From positions 1 through 45,462 of the forward strand of contig JANNWS010000054.1 of assembly GCA_031408575.1 (NCBI GenBank): a stretch of DNA of 45,462 nucleotides, given 5' to 3'. Source of the DNA: Aliitabrizicola sp031408575 (GTDB taxonomy: Bacteria; Pseudomonadota; Alphaproteobacteria; Rhodobacterales; Rhodobacteraceae). The notes under the pieces are model-generated. The model worked only from the letters and a program-made list of their open reading frames with translations, searched no databases and was not told the DNA's origin. The translations under genes were made by a program, and so were the position numbers. This document shows positions 1 to 7,793 of this stretch, piece after piece; position 1 is the stretch's first letter; each line of letters opens with the position of its first letter.

Positions 1-1
1 G

Positions 2-616
2 ATCAAGGTCCTGTCCGGGGCCGTGCCCGCGACCAGCGGCGAGATTTTCGTGCGCGGCAAGCCGGTCCAGATGAAAAGCACCGCCGATTCCATCGCCGCC
101 GGGATCGAGACGATCTATCAGGATTCCGCGCTGGTCACCCAGTTGTCCATCGCGCGCAATCTGTTTCTGGGGCGTGAACCCGTGCGGGGGCCGAACTTCC
201 TGAACCGGCTGGATTTGCCGTTGATGGAGCAGGTCGCGTCCGAATTGCTGAAGCAGGTCGGCATTTCCAAGAACATTCCGCCATCCACCCCGATCGCGGC
301 GCTGTCGGGGGGCGAGCGGCAGGCCGTGGCCATTGCCCGCGCCATGCATTTCGACAGCGACCTGATCATCCTGGACGAGCCGACCAACAATCTTGGCGTC
401 GCCGAAACGCAAGGCGTGCTGCGCTTCGTCCGCAACGCGCGGGATTCAGGGCATTCCTGCATCTTCATCGCCCACAATATCCATCATGTGTTTCAGGTGG
501 TGGACCGGATCGTGGTGATGCGCCGCGGCACGGTGGTCGCCGATGACATCGACCCCAGAAACAGCTCTGTCGCCGAGGTGGAAAGGGTCATCACCGGCAT
601 GGATCACCTCGCCTGA
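2..616 (+). CDS. Sugar ABC transporter ATP-binding protein (5' end outside window)
   Basis: C-terminal part of a ribose/fructose-type ABC ATPase that would energise a sugar importer at the inner membrane. The reading frame is open from the first bases, so the Walker A region lies upstream of the window. Visible are the Q-loop region (IYQDSALV), the ABC signature LSGGERQ, Walker B (LIILDEPTNNLG) and the switch histidine (IFIAHNIHH). The D-loop is unusual (NNLG rather than SALD), as in FrcA/RbsA-type proteins, and the fragment ends after one nucleotide-binding domain, which fits the single-domain FrcA-like class rather than the duplicated RbsA class. The cognate permease and binding protein are presumably upstream. 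The porin gene follows 130 bp downstream on the same strand. Family is certain; the substrate cannot be read from the sequence. Confidence 0.9.
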   Translation: MKVLSGAVPATSGEIFVRGKPVQMKSTADSIAAGIETIYQDSALVTQLSIARNLFLGREPVRGPNFLNRLDLPLMEQVASELLKQVGISKNIPPSTPIAALSGGERQAVAIARAMHFDSDLIILDEPTNNLGVAETQGVLRFVRNARDSGHSCIFIAHNIHHVFQVVDRIVVMRRGTVVADDIDPRNSSVAEVERVITGMDHLA

Positions 617-688
617 CCGGGCGGTGACAAGCATCCGACAAAAGGGTGTGCCGACGTGCGGCCAAGTGGGTCTTGTCTGCTGCAAGGT

Positions 689-701
689 TGATTGCCAATC
701 A
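689..701. promoter_or_regulatory. Short inverted repeat upstream of porin gene
   Basis: TGATTGCCAATCA has perfect 6-base arms around one central base, 45 bp before the porin start codon. It could be an operator, but no partner regulator is visible and chance occurrence is possible. The rest of the 130-bp gap holds no other clear signal. Confidence 0.25.
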
Positions 702-746
702 GCGGCGAACATCTGATAAGCGAGCGTCAAGAAACTGGAACCACTG

Positions 747-1883
747 ATGCATAAACTGTCCGGCGTCTTCCTCAGGTCCAGCGTCGTGCTGGCAACCCTC
801 GCGACCGGGTTCGCAGCGAACACCGCGGCTGCCGAGGCAGAGTGGCCGGTCCGTGAAAGCCTGCGATACCAGTTTTACGGCCAGATCAATCAGGCCTATC
901 TGAATTACGACGATAGCTTGACGTCGCGTGGTTTCCTGACCGTCGACAACTACAACGACGACGGATCGTTCGTCGGGTTTCTGGGTGGTACGGCGCTGGA
1001 CAACGGATGGGTGTTTGGCGGCCGGTTCGAATTGCAGATTCCGCTGCGGTCGTCCGATGAGGTAAGCCTGCAAAATCCGGCCGGCCCGGATCTTGAACTG
1101 GACGCGAACGATATCCGCCATGCCGAGGTTGCGTTTGCCAGCCCGTCCTATGGCACGGTCTATTTTGGTCAGGGCGACATGAGTGCCAACCTGAACGCCC
1201 CCGATTATTCCGGCACCCGTGTGATCGCCCAGCCGAACACGTCGAAAATCGCGGGTGGGATGATCTTGCTTCTGCCTGACGCAAGCGTGTCGGGTCGCTC
1301 CTTGTCCGACGCGATCGGCACCTTCGATTCCGGTCGGAGGTTTCGCCTGCGCTACGACTCGCCCGAGTTTGGCGGGTTTTCGATGTCGACGTCGGTTGGG
1401 CGCGAAGTGTTGGAGTCGGGCGATGACAACACCTATTTTGACCTGACCGGGGCCTATAAACACACCAACGCGACCTGGGACTATTCGGTTGTTTTCGATA
1501 TAACCGGGATTGGTGACGACGAATATGCAGCCATGGCGTCGTTCGGGTATCTGCACAAGCCTACGGGCCTGAACCTGACATTTACCGGCTCACACTCCAC
1601 GATAGAAAGGCATTATTTCTATTTTAAAGCGGGCATCATCCGCGATCTGTTCAGCTTTGGCTCTACCGCTGTGGCCGTTGATTGGTACAACAACGGAAAC
1701 TGGGCGGCCGAGGGTTCCGAAACCGAAACCTTTGGTCTTTCGGTGGTGCAGAATGTCGACGCGGCCAACATGGAGGTCTATGCCGCCGTCCGCAGTTTTG
1801 ACGCCTACAACAACCTTGACCTGCCTGGTGAAAATTTTCTCAAGGGTCAGGCGTTCTTTACCGGCCTTCGCTGGCAGTTCTGA
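747..1883 (+). CDS. Outer-membrane porin-like protein
   Basis: A 378-residue protein with a signal peptide (basic start, hydrophobic stretch to about residue 28, Ala-rich cleavage region before AEAEWPV). The rest consists of alternating polar/aromatic strands typical of a beta-barrel and ends in an aromatic C-terminal residue (LRWQF), the usual signal for insertion into the outer membrane by the Bam machinery. The length fits a 16-strand alphaproteobacterial porin. It most likely forms a diffusion channel for small solutes. It follows a sugar ABC ATPase gene, so it may serve the same import route, but that is only context. Its 3' end overlaps the convergent kinase-like gene by 26 bp. No exact subfamily was recognised. 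Confidence 0.8.
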   Translation: MHKLSGVFLRSSVVLATLATGFAANTAAAEAEWPVRESLRYQFYGQINQAYLNYDDSLTSRGFLTVDNYNDDGSFVGFLGGTALDNGWVFGGRFELQIPLRSSDEVSLQNPAGPDLELDANDIRHAEVAFASPSYGTVYFGQGDMSANLNAPDYSGTRVIAQPNTSKIAGGMILLLPDASVSGRSLSDAIGTFDSGRRFRLRYDSPEFGGFSMSTSVGREVLESGDDNTYFDLTGAYKHTNATWDYSVVFDITGIGDDEYAAMASFGYLHKPTGLNLTFTGSHSTIERHYFYFKAGIIRDLFSFGSTAVAVDWYNNGNWAAEGSETETFGLSVVQNVDAANMEVYAAVRSFDAYNNLDLPGENFLKGQAFFTGLRWQF

Positions 1884-2622
1884 CCACATCCGATACGCCA
1901 AAGGCCTGCAGGGTCATGGGAATGGACTTGAATTCCCGCGCATGTGGATCGGCGCGCCATTGCAGGGGCTTGGTCAGCGTATCGACCCAGCGCAGACGAC
2001 CGATCCAGTCTTGGGCCATCTGCCAGATGCCGCCTGGATCATCCGCGCGGTAGGCCGCCTTGGCTGCGGCAATCTCGGGCAGTTCGACGCGCTGCTGGGC
2101 ATAGCAACTGAATACGAAGATGATCAGGTCCAGCCTGAAATCCTTCTTGCGGTTGCGATGAGGACGGTAATTCTCGAAATCCAGGACGGTGATATGTCCG
2201 TCCTTCCAGCACAAATCGCGCAGTACCGGGCGACCGTGGCTTACGCCTGCGCGGTGCATCGCCGCAAGGGCCGCCCCAGCAGCAGAAAAGGCGCGAATGC
2301 GGTCCTCGACCGAGCCGGCCTGATCGCGCAATATGCCCTCCAGCGTCGGACCGGAGTCGAGGGTAACGAAAATACCCGGCCCTTCGGCCACGATCTGCGG
2401 CACCGGAATGCCTCTGGCGAGAAGCGACTTCATCGCGGCAAGGTCAGCGTCAAACGCGGCAAGGGGCGGGCCTTTCTGCAGGCGGTTGATCAGGTTGGGG
2501 CGGTCGACGCGCTTGATCCAGAACACTTGGCCATCCACTTCGAAACGGCCGACGCGGCGGGTGGATTGTGCAACCGCGGCATCATGGCGGGCGTCGGTGG
2601 GAATATGCCAAATAAGTGTCAT
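1858..2622 (-). CDS. InaA/small-molecule-kinase-like protein
   Basis: A 254-residue protein with features of the protein-kinase-like fold seen in InaA/lipopolysaccharide-kinase-type enzymes: an N-terminal lobe containing FWIKRVDRPNLINRLQKG, a catalytic-loop-like SHGRPVLRDLCWKDG around residue 155, and a metal-binding-loop-like ITVLDFEN shortly after. Start chosen at the ATG giving MTLIWHIPTD; the frame extends further upstream but that part overlaps the ABC ATPase gene and has no protein-like character. It is the last gene of the minus-strand run, 38 bp after the ABC ATPase gene, and overlaps the porin gene tail to tail. The substrate is unknown (lipid A, sugar or other small molecule). The classic HRD triad is not intact, so activity is uncertain. 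Confidence 0.7.
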   Translation of the reverse strand: MTLIWHIPTDARHDAAVAQSTRRVGRFEVDGQVFWIKRVDRPNLINRLQKGPPLAAFDADLAAMKSLLARGIPVPQIVAEGPGIFVTLDSGPTLEGILRDQAGSVEDRIRAFSAAGAALAAMHRAGVSHGRPVLRDLCWKDGHITVLDFENYRPHRNRKKDFRLDLIIFVFSCYAQQRVELPEIAAAKAAYRADDPGGIWQMAQDWIGRLRWVDTLTKPLQWRADPHAREFKSIPMTLQAFGVSDVVRTASEGR

Positions 2623-2660
2623 GGGGCAATGATACTGCGATCTACAGGCCTGCGGAAGGG

Positions 2661-3464
2661 TCAGACCCAGACTTGATCGGGGTCGGGCAGCGGAATGGCC
2701 GCAAGCAACTCGCGGGTATAGGCCGCCTGCGGGGTGTCGAACACCGCAGTGGTTGGCGCGGCTTCCACCACCGCGCCGCGTTGCAACACGATCACCTGAC
2801 TGCAAAGCCGGCGGATCACCGAAAGATCGTGGCTGATGAAGGCCAGCGTAAGGCCAAGCTCTTTGACCAGCGTTTCCAGCAGGTTCAGCACTTGCGCCTG
2901 CGATGACACGTCCAGCCCCGACACGATTTCATCCGCCAGAATGAACTCCGGCTTCAGCGCAATCGCGCGCGCAATGCCGACCCGCTGGCGCTGACCGCCC
3001 GATAATTCATGCGGGTAGCGCAAACGAAAGGTGCGGGGCAGGCCGACTTGATCCAATGCCATGTCAACCCGCGCGGCAGGTCCGTCGAACCCGTGCAGCA
3101 TCAGCGGCCCTGCAATGATCTGATGGATGCTGTGGCGCGGGTTTAGCGCGCTCATCGGATCCTGAAAGATCATCTGAAAGCGGCGGCGCAAGGGGCGCAG
3201 CTGACTTTCGGTCTGGTGTGTAATATCCTGACCATCAAAGACGATTGTGCCACCTGTCGGCTCAAGCAACCGCACCAGCGCCCTGCCCAGCGTCGATTTG
3301 CCCGACCCTGAACCGCCGACAATGCCCAGCACCTGACCGCGTGGAATGTCAAAGCTCAGACCTTTAAGTATCTCGATCCGCGGGGCTGCGCCAAGCAGCG
3401 GTTTGCGCGTCATGTCGGGCAGCGAAAGCGCGAGGTCGCGCACCCGGAACAGCGGACTATCCAC
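2661..3464 (-). CDS. Peptide-type ABC transporter ATP-binding protein (DppF/OppF-like)
   Basis: Second ATPase of a peptide/opine/nickel-type importer. Visible are Walker A (GGSGSGKST), the Q-loop with the family hallmark QDPMSALNPRHS, the signature LSGGQRQR, Walker B with D-loop (ILADEIVSGLD, Ile where Pro is usual) and the switch His in FISHDL. The C-terminal YTRELLAAIPLPDP is typical of the DppF/OppF tail. I start it at the GTG (VDSPLFRVRD), which overlaps the upstream gene by 8 bp (GTGGATAG). A farther in-frame ATG at 3506 would add 14 poorly conserved residues and a 50-bp overlap. It works with the paired ATPase, two permeases and the binding protein encoded upstream on the same strand. 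Confidence 0.92.
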   Translation of the reverse strand: MDSPLFRVRDLALSLPDMTRKPLLGAAPRIEILKGLSFDIPRGQVLGIVGGSGSGKSTLGRALVRLLEPTGGTIVFDGQDITHQTESQLRPLRRRFQMIFQDPMSALNPRHSIHQIIAGPLMLHGFDGPAARVDMALDQVGLPRTFRLRYPHELSGGQRQRVGIARAIALKPEFILADEIVSGLDVSSQAQVLNLLETLVKELGLTLAFISHDLSVIRRLCSQVIVLQRGAVVEAAPTTAVFDTPQAAYTRELLAAIPLPDPDQVWV

Positions 3465-4329
3465 GCGACCATCCCCGATCGGCCTCGGCCACCTCGGCCT
3501 GCACACCTGTGATCACCGCATCCGGCACCGGCAAAAGCGAGCTGTCGGGGTCGGTGTATTTTGGTGTCGCACCCAATAGCGCGCGCGAATAGGGGTGCGA
3601 CGGCGCGCGAAAGAAATCGCGCACCGACGTGTCTTCCACCACCATGCCCGCATAAAGCACCGACAGGCTTTGGCAGACCTTCGACACCACTCCCAGATCA
3701 TGGGTGACGAACAGCAGCGCCGTGCCATGCCGTGCCTGCATTCCGGCGATCAGGCGCAGCACTTCTTTCTGCACGGTCACATCCAGCGCGGTCGTCGGCT
3801 CGTCCGCGACGATCAGTTTGGGCTCGGCGGCAAAGGCCGATGCGATCAGGATGCGTTGGCGCATGCCGCCAGACAATTCATGCGGATATTGCCGCGTGAC
3901 CCGCGCAGGCTCGGCAATCTGCACCTCGGCCAGCAACTCAAGCGCCCGCGCGTCGGCGCGCGCCCGTGTCCAACCGAGGATATCCACCAGCCGGTCGGTG
4001 ATCTGCGGCCCGATGCGGCGCGACGGGTTAAGTGCTGTCAGCGGATCTTGCGGGATCAGCGCGCAACTGGCCCCGATCCTTTTGCGCCGCTCGGCCAGAG
4101 GCAGCCGCAGCAGGTCCACGCCGTCCAGCAGGATCTCGCCCGACAGCACATCGACCGCGCGCGGCAGTATTCCCAGAACTGCCTTGCCGATCATCGACTT
4201 GCCGGCCCCGCTTTCGCCGACCAGCCCCCGCACCTCGCCCGCAGCAACCGTTAGCGACACATCGCGCAGCAGGCGGTCGGGCGCGCCCCTTACCCGCGCC
4301 GACAGGCCGTTTATGACAAGAAAGCTCAT
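3457..4329 (-). CDS. Peptide-type ABC transporter ATP-binding protein (DppD/OppD-like)
   Basis: A 290-residue ATPase of the DppD/OppD class. Motifs: Walker A GESGAGKS, Q-loop region IPQDPLTALNP, signature LSGGMRQR, Walker B and D-loop IVADEPTTALDVT, and switch His in FVTHDLGVV. The C-terminal HPYSRALLGATP belongs to the oligopeptide-transporter C-terminal region. The LNP after the Q-loop is characteristic of peptide, nickel and opine importers. The start ATG overlaps the permease stop (ATGA), indicating translational coupling, and the 3' end overlaps the second ATPase gene by 8 bp. Family assignment is very secure; the substrate could be a peptide, an opine or an aromatic compound. Confidence 0.93.
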   Translation of the reverse strand: MSFLVINGLSARVRGAPDRLLRDVSLTVAAGEVRGLVGESGAGKSMIGKAVLGILPRAVDVLSGEILLDGVDLLRLPLAERRKRIGASCALIPQDPLTALNPSRRIGPQITDRLVDILGWTRARADARALELLAEVQIAEPARVTRQYPHELSGGMRQRILIASAFAAEPKLIVADEPTTALDVTVQKEVLRLIAGMQARHGTALLFVTHDLGVVSKVCQSLSVLYAGMVVEDTSVRDFFRAPSHPYSRALLGATPKYTDPDSSLLPVPDAVITGVQAEVAEADRGWSRG

Positions 4330-5177
4330 CGCAGCACCGGATCGAAGCGGTCTTTAAGACCTTCGCCCAACTGGCTGAACGCCAGCACGGTCAGGAACAG
4401 CGTGATCAGCGGGAATACCAGCACCCACCACGCCTGATACACCGACGTGCGCCCTTCCGCGATCATCCCGCCCCAGGTCGGATCGTCGGTGGAGATTGAC
4501 AGGTTCACAAAGCTGAGGATCGCCTCGACAATCACCGCGATGCCCATTTCCAGCGTCAGCAGGACCACGATGGTCGGCAGCAGGTTGGGCAATATCTCGA
4601 TCAGCATCGTGCCGATCCGCCCGCGCCCCGCCACCTGCGCCGAGGCCACATAATCCATAGCCCCCTGTCCCATCGCCTCGGCCCGGATCACGCGGGCAAA
4701 CCGCGTCCAGTCGATCACCACAATAGCCAGGATGATCGACCCAAGACCCGGCCCGATCACCGCGATCAGCAGGATAGCGAACAGCACCGGCGGGAACGCC
4801 ATCCAGATGTCGATCAGGCGCGAGATGACGATATCGACCCAGCCGCGCAAAAAACCCGCCAGCAACCCCAGCGTCGCCCCGATGCCGCAGGTGATCGTTC
4901 CCGCAACCAGCGCCACCGTCAGCGCCACCCGCGCGCCGTGCAGGATGCGGCTGAACACGCAGCGCCCCAGACTGTCGGTGCCCAGCCAGTATCCGGGTTC
5001 CGTCCCGTCCACCCAGAACGGCGGCAAGCGCCCCAGAAACAGATCCTGCGCCAAAGGGTCTTTCGGCGCGATCCAAGGGGCGAGAACGGCGGCCAGCAGC
5101 AGCAAGACCAGCCATCCTGCCGATAGCCACAGCCTGACCCCGACCGCCCGCCGCACCTGCCCGCGCCCGTCAGCCAT
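4326..5177 (-). CDS. Peptide-type ABC transporter permease (DppC-like)
   Basis: A 283-residue inner-membrane permease. It has an N-terminal membrane segment (WLVLLLLAAVLAPWIAP), the family motif YWLGTDSLGRCVFSRILHGAR that follows it in DppC/OppC proteins, and five further hydrophobic segments. The EAA coupling loop for the ATPases is at DYVASAQVAGRGRIGTM...LPNLLP. It pairs with the DppB-like permease encoded just upstream. The start overlaps that gene by 8 bp (ATGGCTGA) and the end overlaps the ATPase gene by 4 bp, so the transporter genes are co-transcribed and coupled. Confidence 0.92.
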   Translation of the reverse strand: MADGRGQVRRAVGVRLWLSAGWLVLLLLAAVLAPWIAPKDPLAQDLFLGRLPPFWVDGTEPGYWLGTDSLGRCVFSRILHGARVALTVALVAGTITCGIGATLGLLAGFLRGWVDIVISRLIDIWMAFPPVLFAILLIAVIGPGLGSIILAIVVIDWTRFARVIRAEAMGQGAMDYVASAQVAGRGRIGTMLIEILPNLLPTIVVLLTLEMGIAVIVEAILSFVNLSISTDDPTWGGMIAEGRTSVYQAWWVLVFPLITLFLTVLAFSQLGEGLKDRFDPVLR

Positions 5178-6180
5178 GCCGCAACCGGGGGTTCAGGGCG
5201 GCATAGGTCAGATCCACGAACAGGTTCACAGCCGTGAAAATCACCGCGAACAAAATAACGATCCCTTGAACCAACGGCAGATCGCGGTTGATCACGGCAT
5301 CAATCGCCATGTTGCCCAGACCCTCATAGGAAAACAGCCGCTCGATAATCACCGTGCCGCCGATCAGAAAGGTGAACTGCACCCCCACCAGCGTCAGCGT
5401 CGGCAACACGGCATTCGGCAAGGCTTCGCGCAAGATCACCTGCGTCTCGCCATAGCCTTTGGTCCGCGCAAGGGTGACGTAATCCAGATGCATCGTTTCT
5501 TTCAGCGACTGCTTCAATAGCTGCCCGATGATCGCCGCCAGCGGAATGGCCAGTGCGACCGCAGGCATCAGCATATGGGCAAGAATATCCAGCGTCAGGT
5601 CGAACCGAAGGCGCAGGATGCTCTCCACCAGATAGAAATTGCTGGTGAATGGCAGATCAAGCGACGGCGTCACCCGTCCCGAGATGTGAAACACCGGCAC
5701 CAGCACTCCGAACAGCAGGATCAGCACCAGCCCCCACAGGAAATCCGGCACCGACAGTGCCATCCCGTTGGCCACGTCAATCGCGCCCTCGGCCTTCGTG
5801 CCGCGCAGCCGGGTGCCGGTCAGTGCTGCCACCCCCCCCAGCGCAACGGCAATCCCCAACGCCATCACCGAAAGTTCAAGCGTTGCGGGCAGGCGGCCCA
5901 GCACAAGCGCAAGAACCGGTTGGCGCGTGGTGATCGACGTGCCGAAATCACCCTGCACAACACCAGATCCCCAGATCAGGAATTGTTGCGGAATTGACCG
6001 GTCCAACCCGTAAAGTGCTGTCAGCCGCGCGATGTCGGCCTCTGTCGCACCCGGCGGCAGCATCATCGCTATGGGATTGCCCGGCACCACCCGGATCACG
6101 ACAAACACGATCACGGCCACGCCCAGCAGCGTGATCGCGGTGGTCAAAAGTCGCAACAAGACGGCGCGCAACAGCGGCAT
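5170..6180 (-). CDS. Peptide-type ABC transporter permease (DppB-like)
   Basis: A 336-residue inner-membrane permease. The N-terminus (LLRLLTTAITLLGVAVIVFVVIRVVPGNP) is the hallmark first helix and VPGNP motif of DppB/OppB proteins. Next come the LYGLDRSIPQQF segment, the GDFGTSI motif and the EAA loop (YVTLARTKGYGETQVILREALPNAVLP). The open frame reaches upstream to 6405, but that part overlaps the binding-protein gene, so I place the start at the ATG giving MPLLRAV, 41 bp after the binding-protein stop. It forms a heterodimeric channel with the DppC-like permease. Confidence 0.92.
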   Translation of the reverse strand: MPLLRAVLLRLLTTAITLLGVAVIVFVVIRVVPGNPIAMMLPPGATEADIARLTALYGLDRSIPQQFLIWGSGVVQGDFGTSITTRQPVLALVLGRLPATLELSVMALGIAVALGGVAALTGTRLRGTKAEGAIDVANGMALSVPDFLWGLVLILLFGVLVPVFHISGRVTPSLDLPFTSNFYLVESILRLRFDLTLDILAHMLMPAVALAIPLAAIIGQLLKQSLKETMHLDYVTLARTKGYGETQVILREALPNAVLPTLTLVGVQFTFLIGGTVIIERLFSYEGLGNMAIDAVINRDLPLVQGIVILFAVIFTAVNLFVDLTYAALNPRLRHG

Positions 6181-6221
6181 CGCGGGGGCAGGGGCCGCGT
6201 TGGGCGCGACCCCCCTCTTGC

Positions 6222-7745
6222 TCAGGCCCGCTTCATCAGATGCGGCAGCAGCGCACCCGACGCGTGCGGCGTCACCATAACGCCAGGGGCGGCAAGGATC
6301 GGCTGCACATACTGGATCAGCGGAATGACCAGCGCATTTTCCGCGATATAGGCATCGACCGCTTTCCAGCCTGCAATGCGCTTTTCCTCGTCTGCCTCGC
6401 CCCAAAGCGGGCCGATCATGCCTGCTAGATCCTCGCCATCCCAGACCGAGTGGGGCGAGGGGCCAAACATCGCGAATCCGGTGGAGGTTGTCGGATCACC
6501 CACCGCGTTGCCCCAGTTGTAGAACGCCGCAGGGGCCAGCTGATCGGCGGCGCGCAACTCATAATGCTTGGCGATCTCATATACTTCGATCTCGGCCTCG
6601 ATCCCGACCTTGCGCCACAGGCCGACGATGGCCTGAATCATCTCATAATCCTTGGGCTTGAAGCCCTTGGTGGTCTGGATCTTGAACTTCGCCGGGTTGT
6701 CAGGGCCGAACCCCGACGCGGCAAGCAGTTCAATCGCCTTCGCCTCATCATACGGCACGGTGATTGCGGCGTCATAGGCCACGTATTCGGGCGTCTCCAG
6801 CGTGTCAATTGGCACTCCATAACCCGACAGCAGACGCTCCACGATCAGCTTCTTGTCGATGGCGTGGGCCGCGGCCTTGCGCACGTTCGGGTCGGTCATC
6901 ACCTCGATATCGTTCAGGAAAATCATACCGATATCGGAAATGGGCGCTGCCGTTCCGGTCAGGCTGCCCCCCAACCGCAGGCGGTCATATTCCTCATAAG
7001 GCATTTCCAGCGTGACATGGGAATTGCCGCTTTCAATCTCGGCCACGCGGGACGCGGCATCGGTCACGAACTTGATCGTCACCGTCTCGAACTCCGGCTT
7101 GCCACCCCAGTAATTTGCGTTGGCCTTCAGCCGCACAAAGGCGTTGCGTTCGAATTTCTCGACCATATAGGGGCCGGTGCCGATCGGGGCGGCCTCGAAC
7201 CCTTCGGCTCCGACCTTTTCATAATAGGCTTTGGGCAGCACATAGCCGGTCAGGAAGCTCATCCATTTGAACAGCGTCGGATCAAAACGCAGCACATCGG
7301 CGGTGATCGTCTGCCCGTCGATGCTGAAATTGCCGATGGTTGACCAGACAAACTGAATCGGGTTTCCCGTCTCGGCAAGGGCAGCGCGTTCCAGCGACCA
7401 GACCACGTCTTCGGGCGTAAAGGGGCTGCCATCATGCCAAGTGACCCCCTCGCGCACGGTCATGCTGATCTTGGTGCGATCCTCGTTCCAGCCCCATTCG
7501 GTGATCAGGCCGGGGGCGAAGCTGAGGTCGGGGTTCTGGGCGATGAACATGTCGAAGACCGATTGATAGATGCCTTGTATGGTCGGGTTCACCGCCGAGG
7601 GACCGACCGTCGGATCCCAGCTTGGCAGGTTGACATTATAGGCGATCACCAACTCGTCAATGGCGGCGAAGGCGGGCAGGCCGGTGACAGTCAGCGCCAT
7701 CGTAGCGGCGGAAAGTTGCAGCAGGCTGCGGCGGTTAAGGTTCAT
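6222..7745 (-). CDS. Peptide-type ABC transporter substrate-binding protein (family 5)
   Basis: A 507-residue periplasmic binding protein of the DppA/OppA (SBP family 5) class. The N-terminal signal NRRSLLQLSAATMALTV contains a twin-arginine, so export may be by Tat or Sec; cleavage probably follows AFA near residue 28. Family hallmarks include the early motif LPSWDPT, the segment DGSPFTPEDVVWSLERA and the GTGPYMVEKFERN segment. It captures the solute and hands it to the DppB/DppC-like permeases encoded downstream. The preceding gene on this strand is an FAD oxidoreductase and the divergent neighbour is an isatin-hydrolase-like enzyme, so the ligand may be an indole derivative or conjugate rather than a peptide. 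That is inference from context only. Confidence 0.92.
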   Translation of the reverse strand: MNLNRRSLLQLSAATMALTVTGLPAFAAIDELVIAYNVNLPSWDPTVGPSAVNPTIQGIYQSVFDMFIAQNPDLSFAPGLITEWGWNEDRTKISMTVREGVTWHDGSPFTPEDVVWSLERAALAETGNPIQFVWSTIGNFSIDGQTITADVLRFDPTLFKWMSFLTGYVLPKAYYEKVGAEGFEAAPIGTGPYMVEKFERNAFVRLKANANYWGGKPEFETVTIKFVTDAASRVAEIESGNSHVTLEMPYEEYDRLRLGGSLTGTAAPISDIGMIFLNDIEVMTDPNVRKAAAHAIDKKLIVERLLSGYGVPIDTLETPEYVAYDAAITVPYDEAKAIELLAASGFGPDNPAKFKIQTTKGFKPKDYEMIQAIVGLWRKVGIEAEIEVYEIAKHYELRAADQLAPAAFYNWGNAVGDPTTSTGFAMFGPSPHSVWDGEDLAGMIGPLWGEADEEKRIAGWKAVDAYIAENALVIPLIQYVQPILAAPGVMVTPHASGALLPHLMKRA

Positions 7746-7793
7746 GATCGTATCCCTGTTGTTGATGGTTTCTTTTGTCTTTTCGTCGGCATG

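Noticed and set aside
699..1556. A 285-codon minus-strand frame
   Set aside because: Antisense to the porin gene, whose signal peptide and C-terminal Phe are convincing.
1657..2676. A 339-codon plus-strand frame overlapping the porin end
   Set aside because: Antisense to the kinase-like gene and out of frame with the porin; no protein-like features.
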